NCBI GenBank assembly: GCA_035765895.1
Contig: DASTWL010000053.1
Coordinates: forward strand, 1-64,000
Direction: 5' to 3'
From: Verrucomicrobiia bacterium
Lineage (GTDB): Bacteria; Verrucomicrobiota; Verrucomicrobiia; Limisphaerales; DSYF01
Length of the DNA: 64,000 nucleotides
The notes beneath the pieces are model-generated. The model ran no database searches, was not told the DNA's origin, and saw only the letters and a program-made list of their open reading frames with translations. Position numbers and translations under genes: made by a program. This document shows, piece after piece, positions 15,592-26,273 of the stretch (position 1 is its first letter; each line of letters begins with the position of its first letter).

Positions 15592-17058
15592 ATGCTGAAC
15601 GCTTCCTCCATTGCTGAACTCACGGCGGCACTGGCGCGCCGCGAAACCAGCTCGCGCGACATTACGCAGGCCTGCCTCGATCAAATCCAGCGGCAGGACG
15701 GGCAACTGCATGCGTTTCTGAACTGTGATATCGCGGATGCCCTGGCCCAGGCGGACGCCGCGGACCAGGCGCTGGCCGCCGGCACCACGCACGCACAACA
15801 GCCGCTGCTCGGCGTGCCCGTGGCCATCAAGGACGTCATTGCCGTCAAAGGTCAGCCCCTGACCTGCGCCTCGAAAATTCTCGAGAACTTCATTTCGCCC
15901 TACGATGCCACCGTGACGGAAAAGCTCCGCGCCGCGGGCGCCATCCTGCTCGGCCGGTGCAACACCGATGAATTTGCCATGGGCAGTTCGACGGAAAACT
16001 CCGCCTTCGGCCGCTCGTGCAATCCATGGGATCCGACGCGCGTGCCGGGCGGTTCATCCGGCGGCTCCGCCGTCGCGGTGGCCGCGCGGATGGCTCCCGC
16101 CGCACTCGGCTCCGACACCGGCGGTTCCATCCGGCAGCCGGCCGCCTTCTGCGGCTGTGTCGGATTGAAGCCCACCTACGGCCGGGTTTCGCGCTTTGGC
16201 CTGGTGGCCTACGCCTCGTCCCTCGACCAGATCGGCTGTTTCACCCGGGACACCCGCGACGCCGCCACGGTGCTGCAGGCGATTGCCGGCCACGACGGGC
16301 GCGATTCAACCAGCGTGCCGCAGGTCGTGCCCGACTATGCCGCGGCGCTGACCGGCGATTTGAAGGGGCTCAAGATCGGCCTCGCCCGCGAATACCTCGT
16401 GGGCGGGCTCGACGCCGTGGTGAAGCAGGCCATTGAAGCGGCGGTGAAGGAACTCACCCGCCTGGGGGCGGCAGTGGAGGAAGTGTCGTTGCCACACACG
16501 GAATACGCGCTCGCCACCTATTACATCATCGCCACAGCCGAAGCCTCGGCGAACCTCGCGCGCTTTGATGGCATCCGCTATGGCCGGCGCGTGGCGGGGG
16601 CCGATCCGGTCGAGCTTTACGCCAACACCCGCGGCGCGGGCTTTGGCGCCGAGGTGAAGCGCCGCATCATTCTGGGCACCTACGTGCTGAGCAGCGGTTA
16701 CTACGACGCCTACTACCTGCGCGCCCAGAAGGTCCGCACCCTCATCCGGCAGGATTTTCTCAAGGCCTTCGAACGCGTGGACGCCATCGTGACGCCCACC
16801 ACACCCACGGCCGCCTTCCGCGCCGGCGAAAAGGCCGATGATCCGCTCCAGATGTATTTGCAGGACATCTTCACGATTCCCTGCAACCTCGCCGGCATCT
16901 GCGGCCTCAGCGTGCCCTGCGGTTTCACGACCAATCCGAAGCTGCCCCTCGGCTTGCAGTTGCTCGGCAAGCCGTTCGGCGAAGAAACGATTCTGAAAAT
17001 TGCCCACGCCTACGAGCAGGCCACACCGTGGCATCGCGAGCCGCCACCGGCGGGTTGA
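15592..17058 (+). CDS. gatA: Asp/Glu-tRNA amidotransferase subunit A
   Basis: 488 residues. Amidase signature with catalytic Lys80 (VAIKDVI), cis-Ser155 (GGSSGGSA) and nucleophile Ser179 ([11 protein letters not shown]). It releases ammonia from glutamine for the GatB kinase/transamidation step. The C-terminal CGLSVPCGF and [11 protein letters not shown] blocks are intact. Confidence 0.96.
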   Translation: MLNASSIAELTAALARRETSSRDITQACLDQIQRQDGQLHAFLNCDIADALAQADAADQALAAGTTHAQQPLLGVPVAIKDVIAVKGQPLTCASKILENFISPYDATVTEKLRAAGAILLGRCNTDEFAMGSSTENSAFGRSCNPWDPTRVPGGSSGGSAVAVAARMAPAALGSDTGGSIRQPAAFCGCVGLKPTYGRVSRFGLVAYASSLDQIGCFTRDTRDAATVLQAIAGHDGRDSTSVPQVVPDYAAALTGDLKGLKIGLAREYLVGGLDAVVKQAIEAAVKELTRLGAAVEEVSLPHTEYALATYYIIATAEASANLARFDGIRYGRRVAGADPVELYANTRGAGFGAEVKRRIILGTYVLSSGYYDAYYLRAQKVRTLIRQDFLKAFERVDAIVTPTTPTAAFRAGEKADDPLQMYLQDIFTIPCNLAGICGLSVPCGFTTNPKLPLGLQLLGKPFGEETILKIAHAYEQATPWHREPPPAG

Positions 17059-17108
17059 AGGAGAGCGGATTCAAGGGGCGGCGCCCGGCCGACGCGTAAA
17101 CCGGCCGC

Positions 17109-18419
17109 TTACTTTCCGCCCAGCTTCCACTCGGAGTCCTGCTTCACGTAGAGCGTTCGCGACGGGAAGGCGAAACTGATGCCCTCGGCATCGAAGCGTT
17201 CCTTGACGACCAGGTTCAGCTCCTGCATGCCCGCCAGGTATTCCTTGTAGTCGGTGGAATTCCACCAGTGCACCACCAGAATGTTCAACGAACTGTCAGC
17301 GAATTGATTGAAGCTGACGATCAGATCCGCGGTCCGGGGATGTGCCTTGTAAATCTCGGTCAACAGCGCGACGGCCCGCCGCAGTTTCTCGGTCGAGGTG
17401 TCGTAGGTCACGCCGATGTTCATCACGGTCTTGATGTTCGGCCGGCGGGTCACGTTGGTGATGGTGGCGTTGCCCATCGTCTTGTTCGGAATCGTGATCA
17501 GGTGCCCGTCGAGATTGCGGACGCGCGTGCTGCGGAGGCCGATGGATTCCACCGTGCCGTCCACGGCGTCCAGTTGCACGCGGTCGCCGATGCGGAAGGG
17601 CTTGTCCAGCAGAATGGACACCGCACCAAAGACGTTGGCCACCGTGTCCTGTGCCGCGAGCCCCAGCGCCAGGCCGCCGACGGACAGCGACGCGATGGCC
17701 GCCGTCACGTTAACCCCGATGTTGGAAAGCGTCACCAACGTCGCCACGATGACCACGAACACCTTCAGGGTTTTCCGGATGATGGGAAACAACTGCTCGT
17801 TGAACTCCTTGTCGGCATCCGCCGCACTGCGCAGGTGCCAGAAGCCCATGAACAAATCCACCACCTTGAGGACGGTGTAGGTGATGGTGACCGCCACGAT
17901 GACGGCGAAGCCCTTGTTGATGACCGACTGCACCAGCGGCGGCCAGGCAAACACCTCCAGCCCGACGCGCAGAAAAATGACGAAGGAAACGATTTTGGTC
18001 GGCCCGTTGAGCAGTTGCAGCAGCAGGTCATCAAACTGCGTGGCCGTCCGCTCCGCCCAGCGCTTGAGCCAGACGCGCGTCAAATAGTCGAGCACCTTGG
18101 AAACGTAGAATGCGAGGAAGACGTAGATGAGCGAGAAGAGATACTTCCACAGGGGGTTGCCGAGGAATGGATGCTTGAGCGCGGGCACGTCCGAAATCAA
18201 ATACTCCACCCACTCGGGCGTCGGTGGCACGGCGTTCGTCTCCGCGACGGAAGGGCTGCGGCCACCGCTCGCGTCGGCTGTCGAAACCGCCCCGCTGGCG
18301 GCGGCATTGGTCGCCGCGGCACGATTGGTCTGCCCTTCCGCAACCCAGACGGACCAGAGCAGGATGGCCAGCAAGACGATGACAAAACTGCGAAAAACGT
18401 TTTCCAGCTTCCATTTCAT
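17109..18419 (-). CDS. MscS-family mechanosensitive channel
   Basis: 436 residues; the ATG at 18419 is chosen because a signal-like helix (NVFRSFVIVLLAILLWSVWV) follows. Several membrane spans are followed by the pore helix AIASLSVGGLALGLAAQDTVANVFG and the MscS beta domain DKPFRIGDRVQLDAVDGTV, LITIPNKTM. It likely opens on hypo-osmotic shock in the inner membrane. Larger than E. coli MscS because of an N-terminal periplasmic/linker region of about 130 residues. Confidence 0.92.
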   Translation of the reverse strand: MKWKLENVFRSFVIVLLAILLWSVWVAEGQTNRAAATNAAASGAVSTADASGGRSPSVAETNAVPPTPEWVEYLISDVPALKHPFLGNPLWKYLFSLIYVFLAFYVSKVLDYLTRVWLKRWAERTATQFDDLLLQLLNGPTKIVSFVIFLRVGLEVFAWPPLVQSVINKGFAVIVAVTITYTVLKVVDLFMGFWHLRSAADADKEFNEQLFPIIRKTLKVFVVIVATLVTLSNIGVNVTAAIASLSVGGLALGLAAQDTVANVFGAVSILLDKPFRIGDRVQLDAVDGTVESIGLRSTRVRNLDGHLITIPNKTMGNATITNVTRRPNIKTVMNIGVTYDTSTEKLRRAVALLTEIYKAHPRTADLIVSFNQFADSSLNILVVHWWNSTDYKEYLAGMQELNLVVKERFDAEGISFAFPSRTLYVKQDSEWKLGGK

Positions 18420-18483
18420 GGCGGGCGGGATTATTGGCGGCAGGCCGCGGCCGACAAGGTTTTTTGCGCCACCCGCGGCGGGC

Positions 18484-18687
18484 TCAACCGCCGGCCACAA
18501 TCTTCACGATTTCCAGCCGGTCACCGGCCTGCAACGGCCGGCGTGCGAATTCTGACGGCGCCACGGCCTCGCCGTTATGCTCGACGACCACACTGCGGGG
18601 ACGCAGATTCTGCGCGACCAGGAACTGCTCCACCGTGCAGGGAAACTGCGTCTCAACGGGTTTGCCGTTGGCGGTAATCTGACTCAT
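18484..18687 (-). CDS. thiS: Sulfur carrier protein ThiS
   Basis: 67 residues, ubiquitin-like beta-grasp protein starting MSQITANGKP and ending VAGG; the C-terminal Gly-Gly is thiocarboxylated to donate sulfur to the thiamin thiazole. No thiG, thiF or thiH is adjacent, so it stands alone here. It diverges from the GH26 gene over 226 bp containing the palindrome at 18861. Confidence 0.85.
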   Translation of the reverse strand: MSQITANGKPVETQFPCTVEQFLVAQNLRPRSVVVEHNGEAVAPSEFARRPLQAGDRLEIVKIVAGG

Positions 18688-18860
18688 GACATTCACAAGA
18701 TTGACTCGACGAAATTCCCAACCGACGACCGCTGGCGTGAAGATCAACCGGCTTTGCCGTCCGTCCGTCACCTGCGGCTGCCCTGACGATACCGTTGCCG
18801 GCCGGCTTTGCAAAGTGACGACTGTCGCCCGCCCGCTCCACGCCACAATTACCGGTGTCG

Positions 18861-18877
18861 CATGTTTTGACGACATG
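18861..18877. promoter_or_regulatory. Palindromic site GCATGT-N7-ACATGC, motif copy 1
   Basis: CATGTTTTGACGACATG (reverse CATGTCGTCAAAACATG) with outer G/C extending the arms to 6 bp. It lies 37 bp before the GH26 start. The core CATGTCGTCAAAAC recurs, with 0-2 changes, at 26274, 27692 and 30954. Probably an operator. Confidence 0.5.
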
Positions 18878-18913
18878 CCGGCCCCGACGGGCACAACCTA
18901 GATTGAACGGCAA

Positions 18914-20821
18914 ATGCGCACCCTTGGTGGTCCTGCGTCCGGTGGATTCGCCCGCCTGTTTTCGTGCGCCGGCACCGGCTGGCGGACGCGGTGCGGCGGC
19001 GGGATGCTGTTGCTGTTTGGGCTGGCCCCGTTGCTGGCCGACACGCCCATCACCCCGGGAGCCTCGCCGGAAGCACAAGCCCTGTTCGCCTTTTTGGAAC
19101 ACACCTACGGCCGAAACATCATCGCCGGCCAGCATGAAGGATGGCGTGGCACGAACGAACTCGGGCCCGAATTGCGCCGTATCCAGCAGGTCAGCGGACG
19201 CCTGCCCGCCCTGCTGTCGTTGGATCTCGCCCCTTACACACGGGGGCGCACCGCCCGCCGGCCGGAGCGGCCCGACATCACGGACCACGCGATCGACTGG
19301 TCGGTGAACCGCCACGGCCTCGTGTCGTTGTGCTGGCATTGGACGGCGCCCATGAACGAACCGGCCTTTTACACCAAGGACACGGCATTCGACGTGGCCC
19401 GGGCCGTGACGCCGGGCACGCCGGAATACGCGGCCACGCTGCGCGACATCGACCGGATCGCCGGCGAACTGGAGCGCCTGCGCGATGCACACGTCCCGGT
19501 GCTGTGGCGGCCGTTGCACGAAGCCAACGGCCGCTGGTTCTGGTGGGGGGCCGGCGGACCGGAACCCTTCAAACAGCTCTGGCAGCTCCTGTTCGCGCGT
19601 CTTACGGAGCAGCATCACCTCACCAACCTGATCTGGGTCTTCTCCCCGGGCGCGGGCATCGACCTGGCCGACTGGTATCCGGGCGACGCCTTCGTGGACC
19701 TCGTCGCGCCGGACCATTATCCGCTTGATCACAATCATGGTCCGGCACGCGACATCTTCACCGAGATGGTGGCGCTGACGGGTGGCGTCAAACCCGTTGG
19801 CTTCGGCGAGAACGGTCCGCTGCCGGCGCCGTTTTCGCTGACGCAGGAAAAGGCGGGCTGGCTGTTTTTCATCGCCTGGTCCGGCCAAACCTTCAACGAC
19901 AACAACACGGCGGACCAGATCCGGGAAACCTACGCCGCGCCCGACGTGCTCACGCTGGAAGACCTGCCCGACTTGAAACGTTATCCGGTTGCCGTCGTGG
20001 GCCAGCCCGCCCGACTGGCATTTCGTCCGCCGCCTGATTTCGCCATCGACAGCCCCGCCCGGCGTCCATTGGTGGTGGCGGTGCAGGATGCGGCCGGTCA
20101 GACCGTTCGTGAGGGGCACCACCGCGTGCGACTGACCTTGGGCGCGCATCCCAACAAAGCCGGGCTCCGGGGCACCACCACCGTCACTTCCACGAACGGG
20201 ATCGCCGTGTTTTCCGATCTGGCCATCAACCGGGCCGGGGAACATTACACGCTGGAGGCTTCCGTGGAGGGTTTGCCCGGCGCCACCAGCCCCGCGTTTC
20301 GCGTCGGGCCCGGCGACGGCATCGTGCGTGAATCGTGGGCATATGGCGGCACGCAACTGCCGGCCATGGCCGCGCTGGCCTCGCACCCGGCAAACGTCAC
20401 CCGCCTGGGCCGGGCGTTGGAGACGCCGGTGGCGCTGGCCACCAACTTTGTCGCGCGTTACCGTGGTTACGTGCTGCCGCCCGCAACGGGCGACTACGTT
20501 TTCCAGGTCGCCAGCGCGAGTGCCGTCCAGTTTTGGCTGGGCACGGACGCCACGACGACGAACAAATCCGTGATTGTGGAGATCAACGGCCGCACGCCCT
20601 ACGCGAAGTGGCCGCACACGAATGAAGCGCAGTCACGGGCGGTTCATCTGGAGGCGGACCGGCGTTATTATCTTGAAATCGTGCAACGCCAGCCAGCGGG
20701 TTCAACGCATCTGTGCGTCCGTTGGCGGCTGCCCGACGGCCGCATGGAAGGACCGATTCCCGGCAGCCGGCTGGCGAGCATTGCGGATGCAGCGACCGCG
20801 GACCACAACACCGCGCCGTAA
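18914..20821 (+). CDS. Secreted GH26 beta-mannanase-like protein with C-terminal PA14-like domain
   Basis: 635 residues. N-terminal signal peptide (GMLLLFGLAPLLA). GH26 core of about residues 45-350 with acid/base Glu203 in WRPLHEANGRWFWWG and nucleophile Glu299 in GFGENG, plus HEGW and WHW substrate-site aromatics. A beta-sandwich linker follows (about 375-465), then a PA14-like domain (YRGYVLPPATGDYVFQVAS). It probably cleaves beta-1,4-mannan outside the cell or in the periplasm. The stop abuts the convergent gene at 20822 with no gap. Confidence 0.88.
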   Translation: MRTLGGPASGGFARLFSCAGTGWRTRCGGGMLLLFGLAPLLADTPITPGASPEAQALFAFLEHTYGRNIIAGQHEGWRGTNELGPELRRIQQVSGRLPALLSLDLAPYTRGRTARRPERPDITDHAIDWSVNRHGLVSLCWHWTAPMNEPAFYTKDTAFDVARAVTPGTPEYAATLRDIDRIAGELERLRDAHVPVLWRPLHEANGRWFWWGAGGPEPFKQLWQLLFARLTEQHHLTNLIWVFSPGAGIDLADWYPGDAFVDLVAPDHYPLDHNHGPARDIFTEMVALTGGVKPVGFGENGPLPAPFSLTQEKAGWLFFIAWSGQTFNDNNTADQIRETYAAPDVLTLEDLPDLKRYPVAVVGQPARLAFRPPPDFAIDSPARRPLVVAVQDAAGQTVREGHHRVRLTLGAHPNKAGLRGTTTVTSTNGIAVFSDLAINRAGEHYTLEASVEGLPGATSPAFRVGPGDGIVRESWAYGGTQLPAMAALASHPANVTRLGRALETPVALATNFVARYRGYVLPPATGDYVFQVASASAVQFWLGTDATTTNKSVIVEINGRTPYAKWPHTNEAQSRAVHLEADRRYYLEIVQRQPAGSTHLCVRWRLPDGRMEGPIPGSRLASIADAATADHNTAP

Positions 20822-22984
20822 TCAAGGTTGCCACGCCGCCCGCCAGTATTTCCGGGGCGGCGCCGTGCTGGGATTGGTCACGTTCAGCGTGGAGCCCACC
20901 AAGATGTTCGTGGAAACCGAGACCCAATCGTTCAAGTCGTCAGAGGATTGCACGACGTAACGCACGTGCGGCTGGCCCCGAATCTGAAAGATGAACTGGC
21001 CCGGCGGCGACGGGCCAACGACCGCGAGTTCCGGCGCGGCCGGCGTGAGCGTCACCACGGAGGCCGACAACTTCGGGAAGTTGAGGGCAAACTGCGCCGC
21101 GGCATTGGTGATGGCCTGCATGGAAACATCCTGGGCGACGGCCGGGCCGTTGGTGCGCGCCGCTTCGTCGTTGGGAATTCCGTAGGAGCGCACGGTGGCC
21201 GCTTCGGCCGGCAGAAAACCGTCCAGGCCGATTTGCGCGTTGAGATCCGTGACCAGCGATTTGTTGATCACCAACAGCGCGAGGGAGCCGTCGGCGTGGC
21301 GGGCCGCACCGACCGAGAGCCAGGGATAATCCGTCGTAGCGTTCAAAACCGCATCGCCGGGCCGGGCGAACCATTGCATCAACTTGGCCATGTAAAAGGT
21401 GGGGTGCCGCGTGTTCAAGCCATTGACCATCCCGAGGTCGCCGTAGCTGCGCCAGCCGTAAACCCCGTCGCCGAAGTAACCGCCGTGGTCCGTGCCGTTG
21501 CGAAAATCCCACCAGATGAACCCTTTGAATTCGGTCTTCAGCAACTGGGCGAGACTGTCGGCGTAATACACGCCATTGACGAGGCTGGTGGACTGACGGC
21601 CCTGGGCGCCGGCATCGCTGTTGTTCTCCGTGCAGACCAGCTCAATGTTGGTTCCGCCCGCGCCGAAGTAATCGGTGATTTGTTGCCGCAAATCCGCCGC
21701 GTCCGCGGCCCAGTTGCCGGTGGATTGCAGGAGCGTCGTGTCGTTGTCCGGCGAACCCGCCGGGTTGTTGGGATCGGTCCACTCGGGATAAACATGATGC
21801 ACCAGAAAATCCGGCGTGACCCCGAGGCTCTTCAGCGTGGCCAGCAGCACCGGCGTCCAGCCGTAACTGGTCCGGCCCGTGCGGGCGTTGTAGGCCGGGT
21901 GCAGCACGCTGAACTGGTTCGAATAGGTGTTCTCGCCGGGCACGGAAACCACGCCGATCTTGATGCTGGGATCGGCCGCGCGCATTTGCGCCAGGTAGGC
22001 CGCCGCCCGCACAGCGTAGGTGTAGGGGTCGTGCGGATTCGTGTTCGCGTCGGTTTCCCACGTGCCGTAGCATTCGTTGCCGATTTCCCAATACTTGTAG
22101 CCGAGCTGGTTGGTGACGTTGGCGTGGCGCACCCAGGCGGCCGCTTCTTCGGGCGTGCCGGTGCCGTAGTTGACGGTGACGCAGGCCTGCACGCCCGCGT
22201 TGGTGCAGACCCGGACCAAGTCGGCGAAGGACGCCGCCCATTGCCACGTGTTGGTCAGCGTGGTGCCGGTTGCCCAGTGATATTCATCCGACAACGAGCC
22301 GCCCGGCAGCCGCACCAGCGTGCAGCCCATTTCCTGCAACAACGCCGTGGTCGTCGTGTCGTTCGGCGGATCGTAGTAACCATCCCACACGGCCAGGTTC
22401 ACTCCGAAGTGCCGTTCATCGACGGTCGCCACCGTTTGCGTGGCGACGACCGCCACGTTGACCATCGCCGGCACGGGATTGGGCTGAAACGAAAGGTCAT
22501 CCACGTAAAACGTGCCTGTGGCACCGTCGCTCCGCAGTTGGAGGCTGATGCGGTTGAAATCGGGCCGGTTCGCGATGCCGAGCGTGGTCAATGGAATGGC
22601 ATACTGCTGCCAAGTGCCGGCCGGCAGGGTGCCGGGCAGGGTGTAGGCGGGCGCCGCATTCGTGCCGTATTCGGCGTAAATCTGCAGCCGCTGCCCGCCC
22701 GCTGCGCCGCCGTTGGCCCAGAATGTGAAGTTCGTGTAGGGCGCGGTGTCGAACGGCGCGTGATGAAATGAGATGGCCTCCCATGCGTTGGCCGACACGC
22801 TGATGGAATGGCTGCCGCCGTGGACGGGCGTGGTGTTGGCCAGGTTGTGCGACGCCCAGCTCCAATCGTCGAATGAATTGGTCAGGGAATCCCGGTAAAC
22901 ATCGAGCGCCGACTGGGACCTCCCGTTCGAGGTCAACAGTCCGGCCGTCGCCAGTCCGGCCAGCAACACGATTTGCCTGCGCAT
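20822..22984 (-). CDS. Secreted clan GH-A glycosidase, alpha-L-arabinofuranosidase-like
   Basis: 720 residues; the ATG at 22984 begins a signal peptide (QIVLLAGLATAGLLTS). Residues about 25-165 are a carbohydrate-binding-like beta sandwich, followed by a (beta/alpha)8 domain with VDERHFGVNLAVWDG, RLPGGSLSDEYHW, the acid/base region YWEIGNECYGTW and candidate nucleophile ELVCTENNSD. The C-terminal about 70 residues (VRYVVQSSDDLNDW) form the short beta domain common on secreted verrucomicrobial proteins. Substrate likely an arabinose- or xylose-containing glycan; GH family number (51/39-like) not fixed. Last gene of a five-gene leftward run from 27596. Confidence 0.75.
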   Translation of the reverse strand: MRRQIVLLAGLATAGLLTSNGRSQSALDVYRDSLTNSFDDWSWASHNLANTTPVHGGSHSISVSANAWEAISFHHAPFDTAPYTNFTFWANGGAAGGQRLQIYAEYGTNAAPAYTLPGTLPAGTWQQYAIPLTTLGIANRPDFNRISLQLRSDGATGTFYVDDLSFQPNPVPAMVNVAVVATQTVATVDERHFGVNLAVWDGYYDPPNDTTTTALLQEMGCTLVRLPGGSLSDEYHWATGTTLTNTWQWAASFADLVRVCTNAGVQACVTVNYGTGTPEEAAAWVRHANVTNQLGYKYWEIGNECYGTWETDANTNPHDPYTYAVRAAAYLAQMRAADPSIKIGVVSVPGENTYSNQFSVLHPAYNARTGRTSYGWTPVLLATLKSLGVTPDFLVHHVYPEWTDPNNPAGSPDNDTTLLQSTGNWAADAADLRQQITDYFGAGGTNIELVCTENNSDAGAQGRQSTSLVNGVYYADSLAQLLKTEFKGFIWWDFRNGTDHGGYFGDGVYGWRSYGDLGMVNGLNTRHPTFYMAKLMQWFARPGDAVLNATTDYPWLSVGAARHADGSLALLVINKSLVTDLNAQIGLDGFLPAEAATVRSYGIPNDEAARTNGPAVAQDVSMQAITNAAAQFALNFPKLSASVVTLTPAAPELAVVGPSPPGQFIFQIRGQPHVRYVVQSSDDLNDWVSVSTNILVGSTLNVTNPSTAPPRKYWRAAWQP

Positions 22985-23036
22985 GATCACGCCTGAGGAT
23001 GAGCAAAATCGGCGCCAAAGGCGATGGCAACGCACG

Positions 23037-23957
23037 TCAATAATGGGCGGAAGTCCAGGACGCGAGCAGCGAGGTGTCGATCGTGCCATTGGCCGCCATC
23101 GAACTGCTGCTGCCAATCGTCCCGGCCGGCGGGTCGCTGGTGAAGGCATCGTGCCACTTTTGAATGATCGAATGGCCGTCGGCGAACGCGATGCCGGCCG
23201 CGTTGTTGTGATAGCGGGCCGGAAAGTCCACGACTTTGTGGATGTCCATGCTGACGGCGAGCAACGCATCGTTGATGGAGACGGAGTTTTCATCCATCAG
23301 CACCCACGTGTTGGCCGGTCCGGGATTGTTGAAGGCGGAAAGCTTGCCGTAAGTGCGGTAGTTGGGATCGGGATCCAGGTAGGTGCCGGACAACCAACCG
23401 CCCCCGACAGCGGCGCCGACGGGATACGAGCCGGCCCCCGCCACACTGGAATACCACCGGGTGCCGACGGCGGCGTTCATGGACACGCTGCGCGCGCGCG
23501 GCCGGCCCTGGGTCATGCTGGTGTCGGCCGGGCATTTGAACAGCTCGGCGGATTTGACGTATTCGCCGAGCATCGAAAAGTGTCCGTCCGTGAGGATCGC
23601 GGTGTTGTAGGAATCAAACGGCTGGGCCAGCGTGGACATGGTGCCCACCACCCAGTTCCGCATCTTCTCCTTGTCCGCGGCGGAAGCCGTCGTGAACACG
23701 GTCAGGTAGGGATAATCATTCGGGGCCAGCCGGTCTTCATTGTCGTCGGCATACATGCGCCAGGCCAGCATGAGCTGGCGGGTGTTGTTCATGCACTTGA
23801 TGCCCTGCGCCTTGGCCTTCGCTTTCGACAAGGCGGGCAGCAGCATCGCGGCGAGGATGGCAATGATCGCGATGACCACGAGCAGTTCGATCAGCGTAAA
23901 GGCCGACCGCCGCCTTCCGGGGCCCCGGTTTTCGCAACGTCCGTTCATGACACTCAA
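23037..23957 (-). CDS. Pseudopilin-like protein with prepilin cleavage motif
   Basis: 306 residues. [29 protein letters not shown] is the type IV prepilin signal with cleavage before F-T-L-I-E. The C-terminal beta-rich domain contains H-X9-DG ([12 protein letters not shown]). Family members are abundant in Verrucomicrobiota and Planctomycetota and are thought to use a type II secretion/pilin route; function unknown. It lies 52 bp before the glycosidase gene. Confidence 0.9.
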   Translation of the reverse strand: MSVMNGRCENRGPGRRRSAFTLIELLVVIAIIAILAAMLLPALSKAKAKAQGIKCMNNTRQLMLAWRMYADDNEDRLAPNDYPYLTVFTTASAADKEKMRNWVVGTMSTLAQPFDSYNTAILTDGHFSMLGEYVKSAELFKCPADTSMTQGRPRARSVSMNAAVGTRWYSSVAGAGSYPVGAAVGGGWLSGTYLDPDPNYRTYGKLSAFNNPGPANTWVLMDENSVSINDALLAVSMDIHKVVDFPARYHNNAAGIAFADGHSIIQKWHDAFTSDPPAGTIGSSSSMAANGTIDTSLLASWTSAHY

Positions 23958-24056
23958 TGCTTAAACGTTCAGCGGCGGCGGGCCGGTCGGATCGAACAGC
24001 GGGTGCCAGCCCTTCCTGGCACCCGCACAACCCCCAACCCACCATCGATTGGCACC

Positions 24057-26087
24057 TCAAGGTCCCACCGTCACGGGGGCGCTGGTCCCCGGCGTCTTCG
24101 TGCCGTCGGACACGTCCGAGACGGTGATCGTCCAGTTTCCTTCGGCGCCAAATTGCACGTAGAAGGAGTTCGTGCCGCCCACGAGCGCGCCGTCGAGCGG
24201 GGTCACGGCGCTCAGATCGTCGGTGGTGACGTGCACCACGTCGCGCACGGTCGAAATGAGATTCCAATTGTCGTCCACGGCCCGGATGGTCACGTTCACC
24301 AGACCGCCCGCGCCCAGGCTGACGGGATCAGGCGTGCCGGTTTTGCCGGTGGGCGTGTTGGGCGCCGGGCTTTCGCCGGGCAGCAATACCTGAAGTTTGG
24401 TGAAGGCGCGCTTGATGAGCCGGAAGAACGCGCTGTTGCCCGCGGGCAGTTCGCTGCTTGCGACCAACTGTGCCCGCTGGTTGACCAGGCCCACGACCGG
24501 CCCGGCCAAGGGCGTCCAGCCGGCGGAATTGGTGAGCGTCCCCGCGGCCTCGGCGGCGAACCCGGTGTCCGGCAGGCTCCAGTTCAGCCAGTAGGCCGAA
24601 CCCGCCGGAACGATGCGGACGCCGTTCGGGCCGCTGGATACGCTGGTGTCCCAGGTGCTGACGGTGTCCAACGCGCTCTCCGCCATGAAGTCCTCGTTGA
24701 AGGCGGAAGGCGCCCCTTCGACGGCGAAGCTTGAGAAGACCGCCGCCCGGTTGAGCGAGGCCTGGTTGTTGGCCTGGAAGCCGAGGTAGAGATTGAAGCC
24801 CGCATCCGTCGGCGCCAGCTTGCCGGCGTTGTAGGGCGGAATGACCAGGTTCGTGGAGGTGTTGTCCGGCGCGATCAGGGTGATGTTGGTGTCGGACGTG
24901 AACTTGATGGACCACGTGCCCAGCAGGGTGGGACAAGTGACGGCCCCGAGGTTGCCGCTTTCGAGATAATTGGCCGTGACGCCATCCCAACTGCCGGGCG
25001 CATTGGTGTAGGCGCCCCGGGGTTCGGTGCCGCCGCCATACATCGCATTCTGGTTGTCTTCATTCACCTTGTATTGGAACCGCAGCGTGGCGCCGTCCCC
25101 GCCGAACTGCAGCACGGCCATCGCACAGTTGGTGTTGTTCCAGTCGGGCGCGGATGGATTCCAGCCCGCATTGGGGCTGAAGAAGAGGTAGGCGATGCAG
25201 CCATAGGTCGCCGGGTCGGTCGGAAAATTGGTAACGGTGAAGCTGTAGGTGACCGGGTTCCCCGCCGTCGCGTTGCCAATCCAGCTCAGGCCGGAGGTCT
25301 GGCGCGACATGATTTCCTGCCGGTCGTAATAGCTGTTACCCTGCGTGCTGGCGAAAACGTTCAACCCCTGAACCGCCCTGGCCAGCGGCTTCACCGTGGG
25401 CGGCGGCGGCGGACCGGCCGTGCCTTCCAAAATGACGTTGTCCACCCAGAAGTTGGCCGTGTGGGTGCCGGTGATGGAGCTGTTGTTGTTCAACCATTTT
25501 TTGAACATGATGCCCACGCTGGGATCGATGCCGGACTGCGTGGGGTTGATGGGGATGGTCATGTGCACCCAGCCGCTGGCGGCCGCCGCCGGAATGTTCG
25601 TGGTCACGACCGCGGTCACGCTGCCGTCACCCGCCGCCGCGTCAATCTCCAGTCCGGGAATGCTCCCGCCCAGGCTGCCGTTCGGGAAGGTCGAAGGATC
25701 GTTCCACTGGGCGATGGTGACATCCGAGTTGGTGTCCCACTTGAGGTCGAACTGGATGGATTTGTATTCCGAGAGATTGTAGGTGCCCGCGCCCTGCCAC
25801 CACAGATTGTTGCCCGGCAGGCACACGTATTCCGTCAGCGGCGTATCGCCCCCACCCCAGGTCGTCTGGATGTAAAGCGAGCCGCCGCCATTGCCCGTGG
25901 CATCTTCCGCGGCATCCCATCCCGCGGTGCCGGTGCCATACCAAAAGCCGCATCCGTCCGGCTGCACGGCCTGCGTGCCCGTGTCAAAAGTGTTGATGGT
26001 CCGGTCGGGCGTTTGCGCGCCGGCAAAAAACGCCGACGCCGCGAAGACCGCCGCGAAGGCAATGTGGTTGGCTAGTTTGATCTTCAT
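24057..26087 (-). CDS. Large secreted protein, carbohydrate-binding-like, function unknown
   Basis: 676 residues. Signal peptide IAFAAVFAASAFFAGA. Tandem beta-sandwich regions: residues about 27-225 resemble a carbohydrate-binding module, 240-500 a second jellyroll-like region, then the family short C-terminal segment (LVASSELPAGNSAFFRLI) and a final Ig-like domain ending in TSAPVTVGP. No catalytic motif seen. Position between two pseudopilins and the glycosidase suggests a surface polysaccharide-binding or display role (inference). Confidence 0.65.
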   Translation of the reverse strand: MKIKLANHIAFAAVFAASAFFAGAQTPDRTINTFDTGTQAVQPDGCGFWYGTGTAGWDAAEDATGNGGGSLYIQTTWGGGDTPLTEYVCLPGNNLWWQGAGTYNLSEYKSIQFDLKWDTNSDVTIAQWNDPSTFPNGSLGGSIPGLEIDAAAGDGSVTAVVTTNIPAAAASGWVHMTIPINPTQSGIDPSVGIMFKKWLNNNSSITGTHTANFWVDNVILEGTAGPPPPPTVKPLARAVQGLNVFASTQGNSYYDRQEIMSRQTSGLSWIGNATAGNPVTYSFTVTNFPTDPATYGCIAYLFFSPNAGWNPSAPDWNNTNCAMAVLQFGGDGATLRFQYKVNEDNQNAMYGGGTEPRGAYTNAPGSWDGVTANYLESGNLGAVTCPTLLGTWSIKFTSDTNITLIAPDNTSTNLVIPPYNAGKLAPTDAGFNLYLGFQANNQASLNRAAVFSSFAVEGAPSAFNEDFMAESALDTVSTWDTSVSSGPNGVRIVPAGSAYWLNWSLPDTGFAAEAAGTLTNSAGWTPLAGPVVGLVNQRAQLVASSELPAGNSAFFRLIKRAFTKLQVLLPGESPAPNTPTGKTGTPDPVSLGAGGLVNVTIRAVDDNWNLISTVRDVVHVTTDDLSAVTPLDGALVGGTNSFYVQFGAEGNWTITVSDVSDGTKTPGTSAPVTVGP

Positions 26088-26273
26088 ATTTGGCTTTGTT
26101 GGATTGCGTGAGTCCGCAGTGAAGTCGCCCGACGCCCGGCTTCCCGTTTACGTCCGCCCGCCCCGTTCCCGAAGGACCACCGTGACCAGGGCAGGCAAAC
26201 GGAAAGCCTCGAACGAATCGCAATCACGCGGAAGGGGTTCACGGCGACATCCTAGCATTCAGGCCCGCCGGCT

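Noticed and set aside
17268-18677. 469-residue open frame opposite the MscS gene
   Set aside because: A shadow in GC-rich DNA: His/Arg/Gln-rich, with no family motif, against a clear MscS protein on the other strand.
18864-18872. TTGACG within the shared motif read as a -35 element
   Set aside because: The motif is in opposite orientation to the downstream gene at 27692 and 30954, and no -10 follows at the right distance at 18861.
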